Source: Bog-473 sp963791455 (lineage in GTDB: Bacteria; Actinomycetota; Acidimicrobiia; Acidimicrobiales; RAAP-2). Taken from it: a stretch of DNA of 64,000 nt. This document shows positions 51,882-60,429 of this stretch, piece after piece (the stretch's first letter is position 1; each line of letters begins with the position of its first letter). Under the pieces are notes generated by a model that was not told the DNA's origin, did not search any database, and saw only the letters and a list, made by a program, of their open reading frames with translations. The translations under genes were made by a program, and so were the position numbers. The DNA is taken from NCBI GenBank assembly GCA_963791455.1, contig CAWBSM010000003.1:1-64000 (forward strand), read 5' to 3'.

Positions 51882-52685
51882 TCATCGAACCTCCTCCACG
51901 CGGTGGACGAAGCTCGACGTGATGGACGTTGCCGTGCCCACCACCGCTGAGGGCGACCGCAACACAAACTCGTCGACGCCCACCTGCGGATGGCGCAGCA
52001 GCATTCCCATCATGTCGACGAGCACCTGCCCGACATCGTCGGTATGGAGCATCTCCTCCTGCGCCAATCCACGGCGCGCCCAATCCTCCAGGACAGCCGT
52101 GAGGAGGGGCACGTCGAAATCATCACCGAACTCGGTCGGAGCGGTCGGGCCTACGAGGACGCAGCAGAATCGATGGCCCGGGTGCTCAGCGCGCCACGCG
52201 GCCAGGGCACTGCGGAGCGCAGACTTCGATGCTCCGTAAGCACCGAGACCGACCCGCGGCTGCACGGTCGTTTCGGAAGCCAGGGCCATCAACACCCCCG
52301 AGGGTGGTAGGTACGGGAGTGCGGCTTGGATGGCGCGGTGGGCGCCGATCACGTTCGTCTCGAACACCGCGTGCCAGTGTGCGACATCCGTGTCGGCCAG
52401 CATGGCGAGGGGTGCCATGCCGGCGCTGTAACACAACGCGTCAATACCCTGGAGCCATTCCGCGCTGCTCTTGATCGCCTCCGCGCACGACGCGGCGTCC
52501 CGGACGTCACCGGGAACTGCCTTGCCACCACCCGCCTCCGCCACCACATCGATTAACCGATCTGGCCGCCGAGCCACCAGTGCGACCTGCGCTCCGGCGC
52601 GAACCGCCCGGATCGCGACGGCCCGTCCGATCCCGGCCGACGCGCCGACGACGACCACACGGCGCCCGGCCAACGATTCGTTCAC
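51882..52685 (-). CDS. SDR-family oxidoreductase
   Basis: A 267-residue SDR: VVVVGASAGIGRAVAIRAVR, VALVARRPDRLIDVV (basic after strand 2, so NADP(H)), DALCYSAGMAPLAML, GVLMALASETTVQP, GAYGASKSALRSALAAWRAE. The Asn of NNAG is replaced (CYSAG) and the C-terminal region has no VDGG. GTG 52685 is preferred over GTG 52706 since AGGGACGC lies upstream. Located between the P450 and the binding protein in the same operon; it may oxidise or reduce a product of P450 hydroxylation. Confidence 0.85.
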   Translation of the reverse strand: MNESLAGRRVVVVGASAGIGRAVAIRAVRAGAQVALVARRPDRLIDVVAEAGGGKAVPGDVRDAASCAEAIKSSAEWLQGIDALCYSAGMAPLAMLADTDVAHWHAVFETNVIGAHRAIQAALPYLPPSGVLMALASETTVQPRVGLGAYGASKSALRSALAAWRAEHPGHRFCCVLVGPTAPTEFGDDFDVPLLTAVLEDWARRGLAQEEMLHTDDVGQVLVDMMGMLLRHPQVGVDEFVLRSPSAVVGTATSITSSFVHRVEEVR

Positions 52686-52763
52686 GCGTCCCTGCGGCGG
52701 GCCCACGGGTGATCGGTCGCGCGCTGGAGTGCGCTGTTCCCCTGGGATGGGCTCGCGTTCACC

Positions 52764-53981
52764 TCAAACCCGCGAGGGCACCGATATCGGGAGTCGGCTG
52801 AAGCCGCGGACGGTGCTGGTGAAGAGGAAGACGCTCTGCTCGCGGTCGACCTCCCACTCGGGAAAGCGCTTGAGCGTCTCCTCAATGGCGATCCGGCCCT
52901 CGAGGCGGGCCAGCGCGGCACCGAGGCAGAAGTGGATGCCGTAACCGAAGGAAAGGTGCTGGTCGAAATGCCGGTGGATGTCGAAGCGATGCGCCTCCGG
53001 GAAGGTGCGCTCGTCCCTCCCAGCCGAGCCGGTCAACAACAGGACCTTGGAGTCGGCCGGGATCGCCGTGCCGTAGAGCTCCACCGGCGCGGTCGTCCAT
53101 CGACCCTGCACCGGGGACGGTGCCTCGTAGCGCAGTAACTCCTCCACGGCATTGGGGATGAGCGACGGATCGTCGGTCAATTCGGCTCGTTGCTCAGGAT
53201 TGTCCGCCAGCACCGACCCCGCCCATCCCAACAGACGGGCGACGGTCTCGGTCCCCGCGGCAACGAGGAGGATGCCGAAGCTCGCGCTCTCGTCGAGCGT
53301 GAGTCGCCGACGTGTGCCATCTGACTCTACGACCTCTGCTGTCACCAAGTCAGTGAACATGTCGTCTCTGGGGTTGCGCTGACGATCCGCCACCTGCTCG
53401 GAGATGTACGAATGCATCCAGATCATCGCCCCCATCGACACGTCGTTCACCATGCCGACGCCCGGCTCGAGATGGAAGATCGTGTCAATCTGCTCCCGCA
53501 CCTCAGGACGGTCGGACGCCGGCACCCCGAGCAGCATGGCGATGACATTGGCCGGAACAAGCGCCCCGAAGTCGGCGACGTAGTCAAAGCCTTGACCGCC
53601 ACGTTGCGCGTCGAGCAGGTCCCCGCAGAGTTGGCGGACCGAGTCCTCGAGGCCTCCGACTCGGCGTGGAGTGAAGGCACGGGACACAAGCCGGCGGAGC
53701 GCCGTGTGCTCCGGCTGGTCCATGAAGATCATCATGCCGCCCGTCGGCTGGTCGCTCATCTGTTCGAGCACCGTCCCGTGCGCGGAACTGAACGTCCGCG
53801 GGTCCATGCTCGCGGTCATCACATCCTGGAAGCGGCTCAGCGCCCAAAAGTCGTACTCCTCGTTGCGGTAGACCGGAGCTTCGTCGCGCATTCGCCGCCA
53901 GATGGGGTGGGGATCCGTCTTAAAGGAGGCATCGAGAGGATCCCACCGCAGTTCCGCACCGGCGGACGCCATCGACGTCAT
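52764..53981 (-). CDS. Cytochrome P450
   Basis: A 405-residue soluble bacterial P450. The I-helix motif is ILLVAAGTETVARLL, the K-helix ExxR is in NAVEELLRYEAPSPVQGRW, and the heme ligand is Cys352 in SFGYGIHFCLGAALARLEGR. It resembles the CYP125/142/124 families that hydroxylate steroids, terpenoids or branched lipids, but the family number cannot be assigned by eye. It needs a ferredoxin and reductase, none of which is in the window. Its ATG overlaps the stop of the acyl-CoA dehydrogenase as ATGA, so the two are coupled. Confidence 0.93.
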   Translation of the reverse strand: MTSMASAGAELRWDPLDASFKTDPHPIWRRMRDEAPVYRNEEYDFWALSRFQDVMTASMDPRTFSSAHGTVLEQMSDQPTGGMMIFMDQPEHTALRRLVSRAFTPRRVGGLEDSVRQLCGDLLDAQRGGQGFDYVADFGALVPANVIAMLLGVPASDRPEVREQIDTIFHLEPGVGMVNDVSMGAMIWMHSYISEQVADRQRNPRDDMFTDLVTAEVVESDGTRRRLTLDESASFGILLVAAGTETVARLLGWAGSVLADNPEQRAELTDDPSLIPNAVEELLRYEAPSPVQGRWTTAPVELYGTAIPADSKVLLLTGSAGRDERTFPEAHRFDIHRHFDQHLSFGYGIHFCLGAALARLEGRIAIEETLKRFPEWEVDREQSVFLFTSTVRGFSRLPISVPSRV

Positions 53982-55177
53982 GTTGGATATTGTATTTGAA
54001 TCGTCGGCTCACGGGGAAGCCCGAGGACTCGCTCGCCGATCTGGTTGCGCTGGATCTCGTCGGTGCCACCGCCGATGCGACTGGACCACTGGCCCAGGAA
54101 CCGGTCCCGCCAGAAGGCGGCGGCAGAAACCTGTCCATCGGCTGCCACGCCCGACATCCCGAGCAGGGCCACGCCCAGGTCGCCGACGCGGGCGCTCTGG
54201 AGCGAGAAGGCCAGCTTGAGCAGGGAGGCCTCGGCTCCCGGAGCACGGCCCTGAGAGAGTGCCGTTTGGACACGCAGTCCCAAGTAGCGCAGGAGCTCGA
54301 ACCCGATGAACACGTCGGCCACGTCCTGGCGCCGCACGGGGTCGTTCACACCGCCAAGGGCATGGCAGAGGGCAGCCACGTCGGCGAACGACGTGCCGCC
54401 GGCCGTCCCGATCGCCATCCGCTCGGCCGCCAGGGTGGTGCGCGCCACATTCCAACCCTCGCCTTCGGGTCCCACCAGGTTCGCCGCCGGAACGCGCACG
54501 TCCGTCAGAAAGACTTCGTTGAAATGGGCCACGCCCGTGATCTGACGCAGCGGGCGCACCTCGATGCCGGGCGACGTCATATCTACGAGGAGATACGAGA
54601 GCCCTCGCCGCCCCGGCACTTTGCGGTCGGTCCGCACCAGCAGAATGGCCCAGTCGCTGTACTGGGCCATGGTCGTCCACACCTTCTGACCGTTGACGAC
54701 GAAGTCGTCCCCGTCCCGTTCGGCTCGTGTGATCAGTGAGGGCAGGTCCGAACCGGCCGATGGCTCGCTGAAGAGCTGGCACCACATCTCATCGCCGCGC
54801 AGCATCGGCCCGAGATAGCGGTCCTGCTGCTCCGGTCGGCCCCACGTCATCAGCGTCGGCCCCACCATGGCGAGACCGACGGTCAGCGCACCGGCCCACA
54901 CCTCGAATTGTGCCTGCTCTTGCGAGAAGATGACCTGCTGCATGGGGGTGCCACCTCTGCCGCCGAACTCCTGCGGCCAGGTGATCCCGGCCCAATTGGC
55001 CTCGAAGAGTGTTCGTTGCCAGCGCCGGCATGCCTGCACATGGTGCGCCTGGGCCCCGTCGTCCGCAATGGGGAGCCGGGGTCTCCCCGAATCACCCCGG
55101 CGGGCCGCGTGGGCCTCGAGCCACGACCTCACCTCGCCGCGGAAGCGTGCCTCCTCCGGCGTGTCGTCAAAGTCCAT
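53978..55177 (-). CDS. Acyl-CoA dehydrogenase
   Basis: A 399-residue FadE: RFRGEVRSWLEAHAARRGDS, ANWAGITWPQEFGGRGGTPM, WCQLFSEPSAGSDLPSL (FAD/substrate signature), VNGQKVWTTMAQYSDWAILL, GEGWNVARTTLAAERMAIGT and SSRIGGGTDEIQRNQIGERV at the C-terminus. This looks like the FadE family used for bulky substrates, which often form heterotetramers. No second FadE gene is present here. It is coupled to the P450 downstream (ATGA) and lies ten bases from the amidohydrolase upstream, so all are in one operon. Confidence 0.9.
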   Translation of the reverse strand: MDFDDTPEEARFRGEVRSWLEAHAARRGDSGRPRLPIADDGAQAHHVQACRRWQRTLFEANWAGITWPQEFGGRGGTPMQQVIFSQEQAQFEVWAGALTVGLAMVGPTLMTWGRPEQQDRYLGPMLRGDEMWCQLFSEPSAGSDLPSLITRAERDGDDFVVNGQKVWTTMAQYSDWAILLVRTDRKVPGRRGLSYLLVDMTSPGIEVRPLRQITGVAHFNEVFLTDVRVPAANLVGPEGEGWNVARTTLAAERMAIGTAGGTSFADVAALCHALGGVNDPVRRQDVADVFIGFELLRYLGLRVQTALSQGRAPGAEASLLKLAFSLQSARVGDLGVALLGMSGVAADGQVSAAAFWRDRFLGQWSSRIGGGTDEIQRNQIGERVLGLPREPTIQIQYPT

Positions 55178-55186
55178 GCGCAGTCA

Positions 55187-56374
55187 TCAGATGCGCCGGG
55201 TGAGACACCACCCGTTTTCGGCCATTACCGTGCGGATCTCCCGCTCGCCGAAGTCGAAGCGACGGAGGTCGTCGGCAAAGGTCTTCGGCTCAGCCAACCC
55301 TTCCGCGTGCGGCCAGTCGGATCCGAAAAGGATGTGACCCAGACCGAGCTCCTTCTTGAGTGCACCCAGGTCGTCCTCGTAGAACGGCGCCACCCACACG
55401 TGGTCCCTGAAGGTCTCCACCGGATCGGACGAGAACGCGCCCGGCATCTGCCCGTACGCCTTGGCCAGCTTCTTGAGCAGGATGGGCACCCACGAGGCGC
55501 CCGCCTCGATGCTGGCCACCCGGATGCGGGGGAACCGGTCGAACAGACCCTGGCAGACCAGCGCTGCCATGGTCTCGTAGGGCGGCCGGTCCGCACTCAA
55601 TACCATCCGCAGCGGCGAGTGCCGGAATGCCTCGAAGTCCCCCTGAGGTTCCCAGTCCGCGAGGTAGCGTCCGTAGCCCGCGTCGCCGGAGTGGATGCCT
55701 ACGGTGACCCCCGACTCGTTCACGAGTCCCCAGAACGGGTCGAAGCGTGGGTCGGCCGGTGAGGTAAGCCCAGTCGGCGTGTGCGCCGGACCTCCCTTTA
55801 CACAGACGACGCGGGCGTCGGCGAGCAAGACGCGCTCGAGCTCTGCCACCGCCGCATCGACGTCAATCAGGGTCAGCATCGGCGCCGCGAAGATGCGCTC
55901 TTTGTAGGAGTAACCCCAATCATCCTCGAGCCAACGGTTGAAAGCCCCGAAGGCGGCCACTAAGGCTGCCGGGTCGTCGGCAAGTGACTCCTCCATGCCG
56001 ACCCCGAGGGTCGGGAAGAGGAGGCACCCGTCGAGGCCCTGCTCGTCCATGACCTCCAATCTGGCGTCACGGTCGCGGTACTCCGGGCGAATCTGCTCGA
56101 GCTCCCCGAAAAGGGTCCGCATGTCCTTGGCGCCCGGGTTGCGACCCCGGAAGTACTCGTCGAGGCTGCCCGGCTTGGCGACGGGATCGAAGAGCGGGTT
56201 GGGGATGAAACGGTTCACCCTCCCGCCCACCAACAGACGCGTGCGACCGTCGATCTCCGCCCATTGCATGGCCCGCTTGGCCATTTTGGGATCGATGTAG
56301 CGCGTGTAGGCGTCGGTCGCCTCGTAGTAGTGGTTGTCGGCGTCGAAGAGTCCGTAGTCGAGCGTCGACGTCAT
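55187..56374 (-). CDS. Amidohydrolase family (ACMSD-like) protein
   Basis: A 395-residue Amidohydro_2 protein. LFDADNHYYEATDAYTRYID replaces the usual HxH with D-N-H. VGIHSGDAGYGRY holds a His, VRVASIEAGASWVPILLKKL an E-x-G-x-x-W, and HILFGSDWPHAEG the conserved Asp. Related to 2-amino-3-carboxymuconate semialdehyde decarboxylase and dihydroxybenzoate decarboxylases. Metal ligands are partly kept, so decarboxylation or hydration is possible. Its ATG at 56374 overlaps the stop of the next amidohydrolase (ATGA), so the two are probably subunits of one complex. Confidence 0.85.
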   Translation of the reverse strand: MTSTLDYGLFDADNHYYEATDAYTRYIDPKMAKRAMQWAEIDGRTRLLVGGRVNRFIPNPLFDPVAKPGSLDEYFRGRNPGAKDMRTLFGELEQIRPEYRDRDARLEVMDEQGLDGCLLFPTLGVGMEESLADDPAALVAAFGAFNRWLEDDWGYSYKERIFAAPMLTLIDVDAAVAELERVLLADARVVCVKGGPAHTPTGLTSPADPRFDPFWGLVNESGVTVGIHSGDAGYGRYLADWEPQGDFEAFRHSPLRMVLSADRPPYETMAALVCQGLFDRFPRIRVASIEAGASWVPILLKKLAKAYGQMPGAFSSDPVETFRDHVWVAPFYEDDLGALKKELGLGHILFGSDWPHAEGLAEPKTFADDLRRFDFGEREIRTVMAENGWCLTRRI

Positions 56375-57246
56375 GACAACCCCAGGACACGCAGGGCGTT
56401 GGTGCGGAGGAACTTGGGCCAGACCTCGTCCTTGAAGCCGACGTTCGGCATCTCCGTCATGATCCTCTCTAGCGACAGGCCCATGGGGAAGTATCCGGCA
56501 TAGATGACCTTGTCGGCGCCGCGCGTGTTGGCGTAGTTGACGATGTCCTTCGGGTAGTACTTCGGCGCGAATGCGCTCGTGGAGTAATGCAGACCCGGCC
56601 ACTTCAACATCAGCTTGACGGCCAGTTCGGTCCAGGGCTCGCAACCGTGACGCGTCACGAAAACCAGATCCGGGAAGTCGAACATGACCTCGTCGATGAG
56701 TTCGACGTGCTGGCAGAGCGCCTTCAGCCTCGGCCCCGGGACGCCAGCGCAACAGAAGACGGGTATGCCGAGCTCCACGCACTTGGCATAGACCGGGTAC
56801 ATCTTCTTGTCGTTGATCGGCACCTGGGGAAAGGTCCCGGCAGGGAACACGCCGACGGCCCTCACCCCGAACGACTCGTACTGGGACACCAGGCGGTTGA
56901 TGCCCGTCATCCCCTCGTTGGGATCGATCGACGATGACGGAATGAAGCGGTCCGGATACCGCTTGAGCGCATCGGCCCCGACGCCCTCGGGATCACCGAC
57001 GCCGATCATGCCGCGCTCGATTCCCCACAGGTCCATCTCCCGCAGGGTGACGGCGATGGGGTCCTCAGCACCCTCGAGCGCGCGCTCGGGTACGTCCTTG
57101 AACATGTACTCGGCCGGGAAGGCGAACTTTTCCTGCGACTCCTTGTCCTTGGTCTGCCGGGTGATGAACCGGTAGACCTCCCTCATGTCGCGACTGGGGA
57201 AGCTGATCATCGTGTCGACGATCCCCACGTTCTGTGGCATTCCCAC
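56371..57246 (-). CDS. Amidohydrolase-fold protein lacking metal ligands
   Basis: A 291-residue Amidohydro_2-fold protein: QNVGIVDTMISFPSRDM, AFPAEYMFKDVPERALEGAE, SSIDPNEGMTGINRLVSQYE, FVTRHGCEPWTELAVKLMLK, APKYYPKDIVNYANTRGADK. Where ACMSD-like enzymes have an HxH after the first strand this has DTMIS, and where they have SDxPH it has AGYFPMG. At most the single His of RHGCEPW remains, so a metal centre is unlikely. The paralogue at 30837-31702 shares these losses. GTG 57246 has GGAGGAG seven bases upstream. First gene of the operon, coupled to a ligand-bearing amidohydrolase. Confidence 0.85.
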   Translation of the reverse strand: MGMPQNVGIVDTMISFPSRDMREVYRFITRQTKDKESQEKFAFPAEYMFKDVPERALEGAEDPIAVTLREMDLWGIERGMIGVGDPEGVGADALKRYPDRFIPSSSIDPNEGMTGINRLVSQYESFGVRAVGVFPAGTFPQVPINDKKMYPVYAKCVELGIPVFCCAGVPGPRLKALCQHVELIDEVMFDFPDLVFVTRHGCEPWTELAVKLMLKWPGLHYSTSAFAPKYYPKDIVNYANTRGADKVIYAGYFPMGLSLERIMTEMPNVGFKDEVWPKFLRTNALRVLGLS

Positions 57247-57323
57247 CGTTGGTCTCCTCCCTCGTCACCGCGGCCGAGACGGGCCGCCGTCTCCCTGCGG
57301 GCGATGGCTGACCGAGGCATACT

Positions 57324-57342
57324 AGAACTAGAATCTGGTTCT
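57324..57342. promoter_or_regulatory. Candidate KstR-like operator
   Basis: AGAAC (57324-57328) and GTTCT (57338-57342) form an inverted repeat with a nine-base spacer, inside a longer element with CTAGAA twice. It lies in the 150-base gap between the divergent amidohydrolase operon and the TetR gene. KstR-type regulators use AGAAC and GTTCT half-sites, but with a shorter spacer, so the match is only partial. Confidence 0.5.
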
Positions 57343-57396
57343 GGGCAACCCGGCGGCCGCCATATCCGACGGGTCTCGGAGGAAGGTGATCGGAGC

Positions 57397-58047
57397 GTGG
57401 ACAACGGCACCAGCGACGGCGCCGCGATGCCAGAGGGGCTGAGCACGCGGCAGGCGGCTCGACGCCAACGCATGCTGGACGCCGCCCTCGCGCTGCTCGA
57501 AGTACGCGACTACGAGCGGATCTCCGTCCGCGAGGTGGCCGAGTCCGCCTCCGTGGCCCTGGCCACGCTTTACCACTACTTCCCTTCCAAGGAACACCTG
57601 TTCGCGGAAGCATTGATCCAGTGGGCCTCGTCCTTGGGCGTCAGCATGACGAGTCGGCCGCTGGCCGGAACGACACCGGCCATGAGGGTCGAGGAGACCC
57701 TGCTCCGCTCGGTGCGAGCCTTCGAGCGACGGCCCCAACTGGCGCGCCTGATCGGCAGGCTCGAGATGTCCGAGGAACCCTTCGCTCGCGACGTCCTGGC
57801 ACGGCTCGACGCCGTGACGACCGAGGTGTACCTGGCCCTTCTCGAAGATTTGCCCACCAGCGAAGCGGTCCGCATCGTCCGCGTCCTCGATGCCGTCCTC
57901 GACAGCTCGCTACGCGCCTGGTCGTCTGGACGATCGAGCATCCGTGATGTCCGGGCCGCGTTGAGCGACGCTGTCGCCCTCTTGCTCCCGGACACAGATG
58001 CCCGGAGTCGTCCCGGGCACGGACAGTTGCGGGCGCTGCGGCCATGA
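57397..58047 (+). CDS. TetR-family transcriptional regulator
   Basis: A 216-residue TetR protein. The helix-turn-helix is RQRMLDAALALLEVRDYERI, SVREVAESASVALATLYHYF, SKEHLFAEAL (about residues 25-75). The C-terminal domain (TPAMRVEETLLRSVRAFERR, RDVLARLDAVTTEVYL) resembles KstR/KstR2-type repressors that respond to CoA thioesters of steroids. GTG 57397 is likely; the frame is open from 57304 but that would cover the operator. Its stop overlaps the ATG of the double CoA-transferase. It probably controls both divergent operons through the site at 57324-57342. Confidence 0.87.
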   Translation: MDNGTSDGAAMPEGLSTRQAARRQRMLDAALALLEVRDYERISVREVAESASVALATLYHYFPSKEHLFAEALIQWASSLGVSMTSRPLAGTTPAMRVEETLLRSVRAFERRPQLARLIGRLEMSEEPFARDVLARLDAVTTEVYLALLEDLPTSEAVRIVRVLDAVLDSSLRAWSSGRSSIRDVRAALSDAVALLLPDTDARSRPGHGQLRALRP

Positions 58048-60377
58048 GCACGGACATCGGAGTGACGGAGCCGCTGATCCTCGAAGGAGTCCGCGTGCTC
58101 GACGTGACCGCGGGCATCGCAGGGCCTTATTGCTCCAAGCTTCTGGCCGACGCCGGCGCGGACGTGGCGAAGGTGGAGGCGGACGGGGGTGATCCGCTGC
58201 GCGCCTGGGGCTCGGGCGCACTCTTCGAGTTCCTCAACACGTCAAAGAGGTCCGTGACCAATGACGACGGGCTGGTCGAACGTGCGGACGTCATCCTCAG
58301 CAATACGACCGGAGACGTGGACCGACTGCACCGGGTGAACCCCGCCGCCGTCATCGTGACCATCACGCCCTTCGGCCGCGCCGGCCCCTGGGCCGACCGT
58401 CCTTGGACCGAGTTCACGCTCCAAGCAGCCTGCGGTTCGATCGGCCAGCGAGGTCTTCCCGAGTATCCCCCACTGGCGGCGGGCGGGCGTATCGGAGAAT
58501 GGGTAGCCGGCACATACGCGGCTCTGGCGACGCTGGCCGCCCTGCGAGAAGCCCGAAGGTCCGGGCTGGGCGAAGACGTCGACGTCGCCATCCTCGACTG
58601 CATGGCAGTCTCCATGGCGACCTACCCCTCGGTCTTCGCGTCTTTCACCAACTGGCCCGCGCTGTCCGGAACCGGACGCACAGTCGAGGTGCCGTCGATC
58701 GAACCGACCAGCGACGGGTACTTCGTCGTCACCACAAACAGCGCTCAGCAGTTCCAGGACTTCCTCGTCCTGATCGATCGCCCGGACCTCATGGAGGATA
58801 CCGAATTGGCGCAAGTCGCCAGGCGCTTCGCGCGACGGGACGAGTTCCTCGCTGCGGTGCACCGCCACACGCTGGGACGTACGACCGGCCAGCTGTTGGA
58901 AGAGGCGGCGCTGCTCCGCATCCCGGCGGCTCCGGTGCTCGACGCCGCCGGAGTGCTCGCATTCGAGCACTTCCGCGATCGACAGGTCTTCGTCCCGTCG
59001 CCCTCCGGTCGCTTCCTCCAGCCGCGGGTTCCCTACCGCATCTCCGGCTGTGCTTCGCGCCCCTTCTCGCCGGCACCCGCACTCGGCGAACACGACGGAG
59101 TGGTCGACTGGCCACTAGACCGCCGATCGCCTCCCGGGTCTATACGAGAGCCCCGGCTCCCACTCGGCGGGTGCCGTGTCGTCGACTGCACCGCTTGGTG
59201 GGCGGGTCCTTCCGCCACGAACGTCCTCGCCGCCCTCGGAGCCGATGTCATCAAGGTAGAATCGGTAGGGCGACCCGACCAGATGCGCCTGACGAGCGTC
59301 CGGAGACCACCCGCCAATGAGTGGTGGGAGTGGGGTCCGATCTTCCACGCCGTCAATACTGGCAAGCGTGGGGTCACGATCGACCTCACTGCGGAGGATG
59401 GCATCGATCTGTTCCGCCGCCTGCTGCGGTCGACAGACATCCTCGTGGAGAACTACACGCCGCGTGTGATGGACCAGTTCGGGCTCACCTGGAACACCGT
59501 CCACGAACTCAACCCGACGCTCATCATGGTGCGCATGCCGGCCTTCGGGCTCGACGGCCCGTGGCGGGACCGTACGGGTTTCGCCCAGACCATGGAATCC
59601 GTCAGCGGCATGGCGTGGAGGACCGGCCAGGCAGGCGGCCCACCGGTGCTCGTGCGCGGAGCGTGCGATCCGATCGCAGGCATGCACACCGTGCTCGCTA
59701 CCCTGCTGGCCCTCACCGAACGTGATCGCTCTGGCCGGGGGATGCACGTGGAGTCCGTCATGGTCGAGGCCGCGCTCAACGTTGCCGCCGAGCAGGTGAT
59801 CGAATACTCGGCGGAAGGTCAGGTGATGGGGCGCCAGGGGAATCGTGGCCCGAACGCGGCCCCCCAGGGCGTCTATCGGTGCAGGGGCGACGACGCTTGG
59901 GTTGCCATCGCCGCCGAGACCGACGGCCACTGGGCGGCGCTGGTCCGGGTCGTGGGCGAGCCCGAGTGGGCGGCTTCGGTCGACCTCACATCAGCGGCAG
60001 CGCGCCGGAACCAGCACGACGTCATCGATCGCTATCTGGAGGCCTGGACCGGTACACGGTCGCCTCAGGAGGTCGCCGACCTTCTTTCGGCGTCGGGTGT
60101 CCCGGCAGAACCCGTCATTGCGGCGCGGGACATCGTCTGTAACCCTCAACTCCAGTTCCGCGGCCTCTTCGAGACAGAGGACCACCCGGTCACCGGAGCG
60201 CATTCGATTCCCACCCTCCCGTTTCGTCTCGGGCACGTCCTGCAGTGGCTCCGTCGCCCATCGCCGACTCTCGGACAGGACAACGACGAGGTGCTGGCCG
60301 AGCTGGGGGTCGACACGGATGAGAGAGACCTGCTTGAGAAGCGTGGGGTCATCGGTGACCGACTTGCAGGGTCTTGA
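58044..60377 (+). CDS. Double-domain CaiB/BaiF CoA-transferase
   Basis: A 777-residue protein made of two class III CoA-transferase units in tandem. Unit 1 (about 1-370): LEGVRVLDVTAGIAGPYCSK, LLADAGADVAKVEADGGDPL, and GGRIGEWVAGTYA where the catalytic Asp position carries Glu. Unit 2 (about 380-777): GCRVVDCTAWWAGPSATNVL, AALGADVIKVESVGRPDQMR, NTGKRGVTIDLT, and RGACDPIAGMHTVLA with the Asp kept. Class III enzymes are normally interlocked homodimers, so a fused pair can form one pseudo-dimer with unequal sites. Coupled to the TetR gene by ATGA. Confidence 0.9.
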   Translation: MSTDIGVTEPLILEGVRVLDVTAGIAGPYCSKLLADAGADVAKVEADGGDPLRAWGSGALFEFLNTSKRSVTNDDGLVERADVILSNTTGDVDRLHRVNPAAVIVTITPFGRAGPWADRPWTEFTLQAACGSIGQRGLPEYPPLAAGGRIGEWVAGTYAALATLAALREARRSGLGEDVDVAILDCMAVSMATYPSVFASFTNWPALSGTGRTVEVPSIEPTSDGYFVVTTNSAQQFQDFLVLIDRPDLMEDTELAQVARRFARRDEFLAAVHRHTLGRTTGQLLEEAALLRIPAAPVLDAAGVLAFEHFRDRQVFVPSPSGRFLQPRVPYRISGCASRPFSPAPALGEHDGVVDWPLDRRSPPGSIREPRLPLGGCRVVDCTAWWAGPSATNVLAALGADVIKVESVGRPDQMRLTSVRRPPANEWWEWGPIFHAVNTGKRGVTIDLTAEDGIDLFRRLLRSTDILVENYTPRVMDQFGLTWNTVHELNPTLIMVRMPAFGLDGPWRDRTGFAQTMESVSGMAWRTGQAGGPPVLVRGACDPIAGMHTVLATLLALTERDRSGRGMHVESVMVEAALNVAAEQVIEYSAEGQVMGRQGNRGPNAAPQGVYRCRGDDAWVAIAAETDGHWAALVRVVGEPEWAASVDLTSAAARRNQHDVIDRYLEAWTGTRSPQEVADLLSASGVPAEPVIAARDIVCNPQLQFRGLFETEDHPVTGAHSIPTLPFRLGHVLQWLRRPSPTLGQDNDEVLAELGVDTDERDLLEKRGVIGDRLAGS

Positions 60378-60429
60378 GAGTTCGACGGCACAGCAGAACG
60401 AGACGAGGCAGCACTGAAGGGAGCGAGCA

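Noticed and set aside
53978..54005. Motif similar to the element near 46018 (a GGATAT-like run)
   Set aside because: It lies within the coding end of the acyl-CoA dehydrogenase and encodes IQIQYPT; similarity to the palindrome at 46018-46028 is limited and probably chance.
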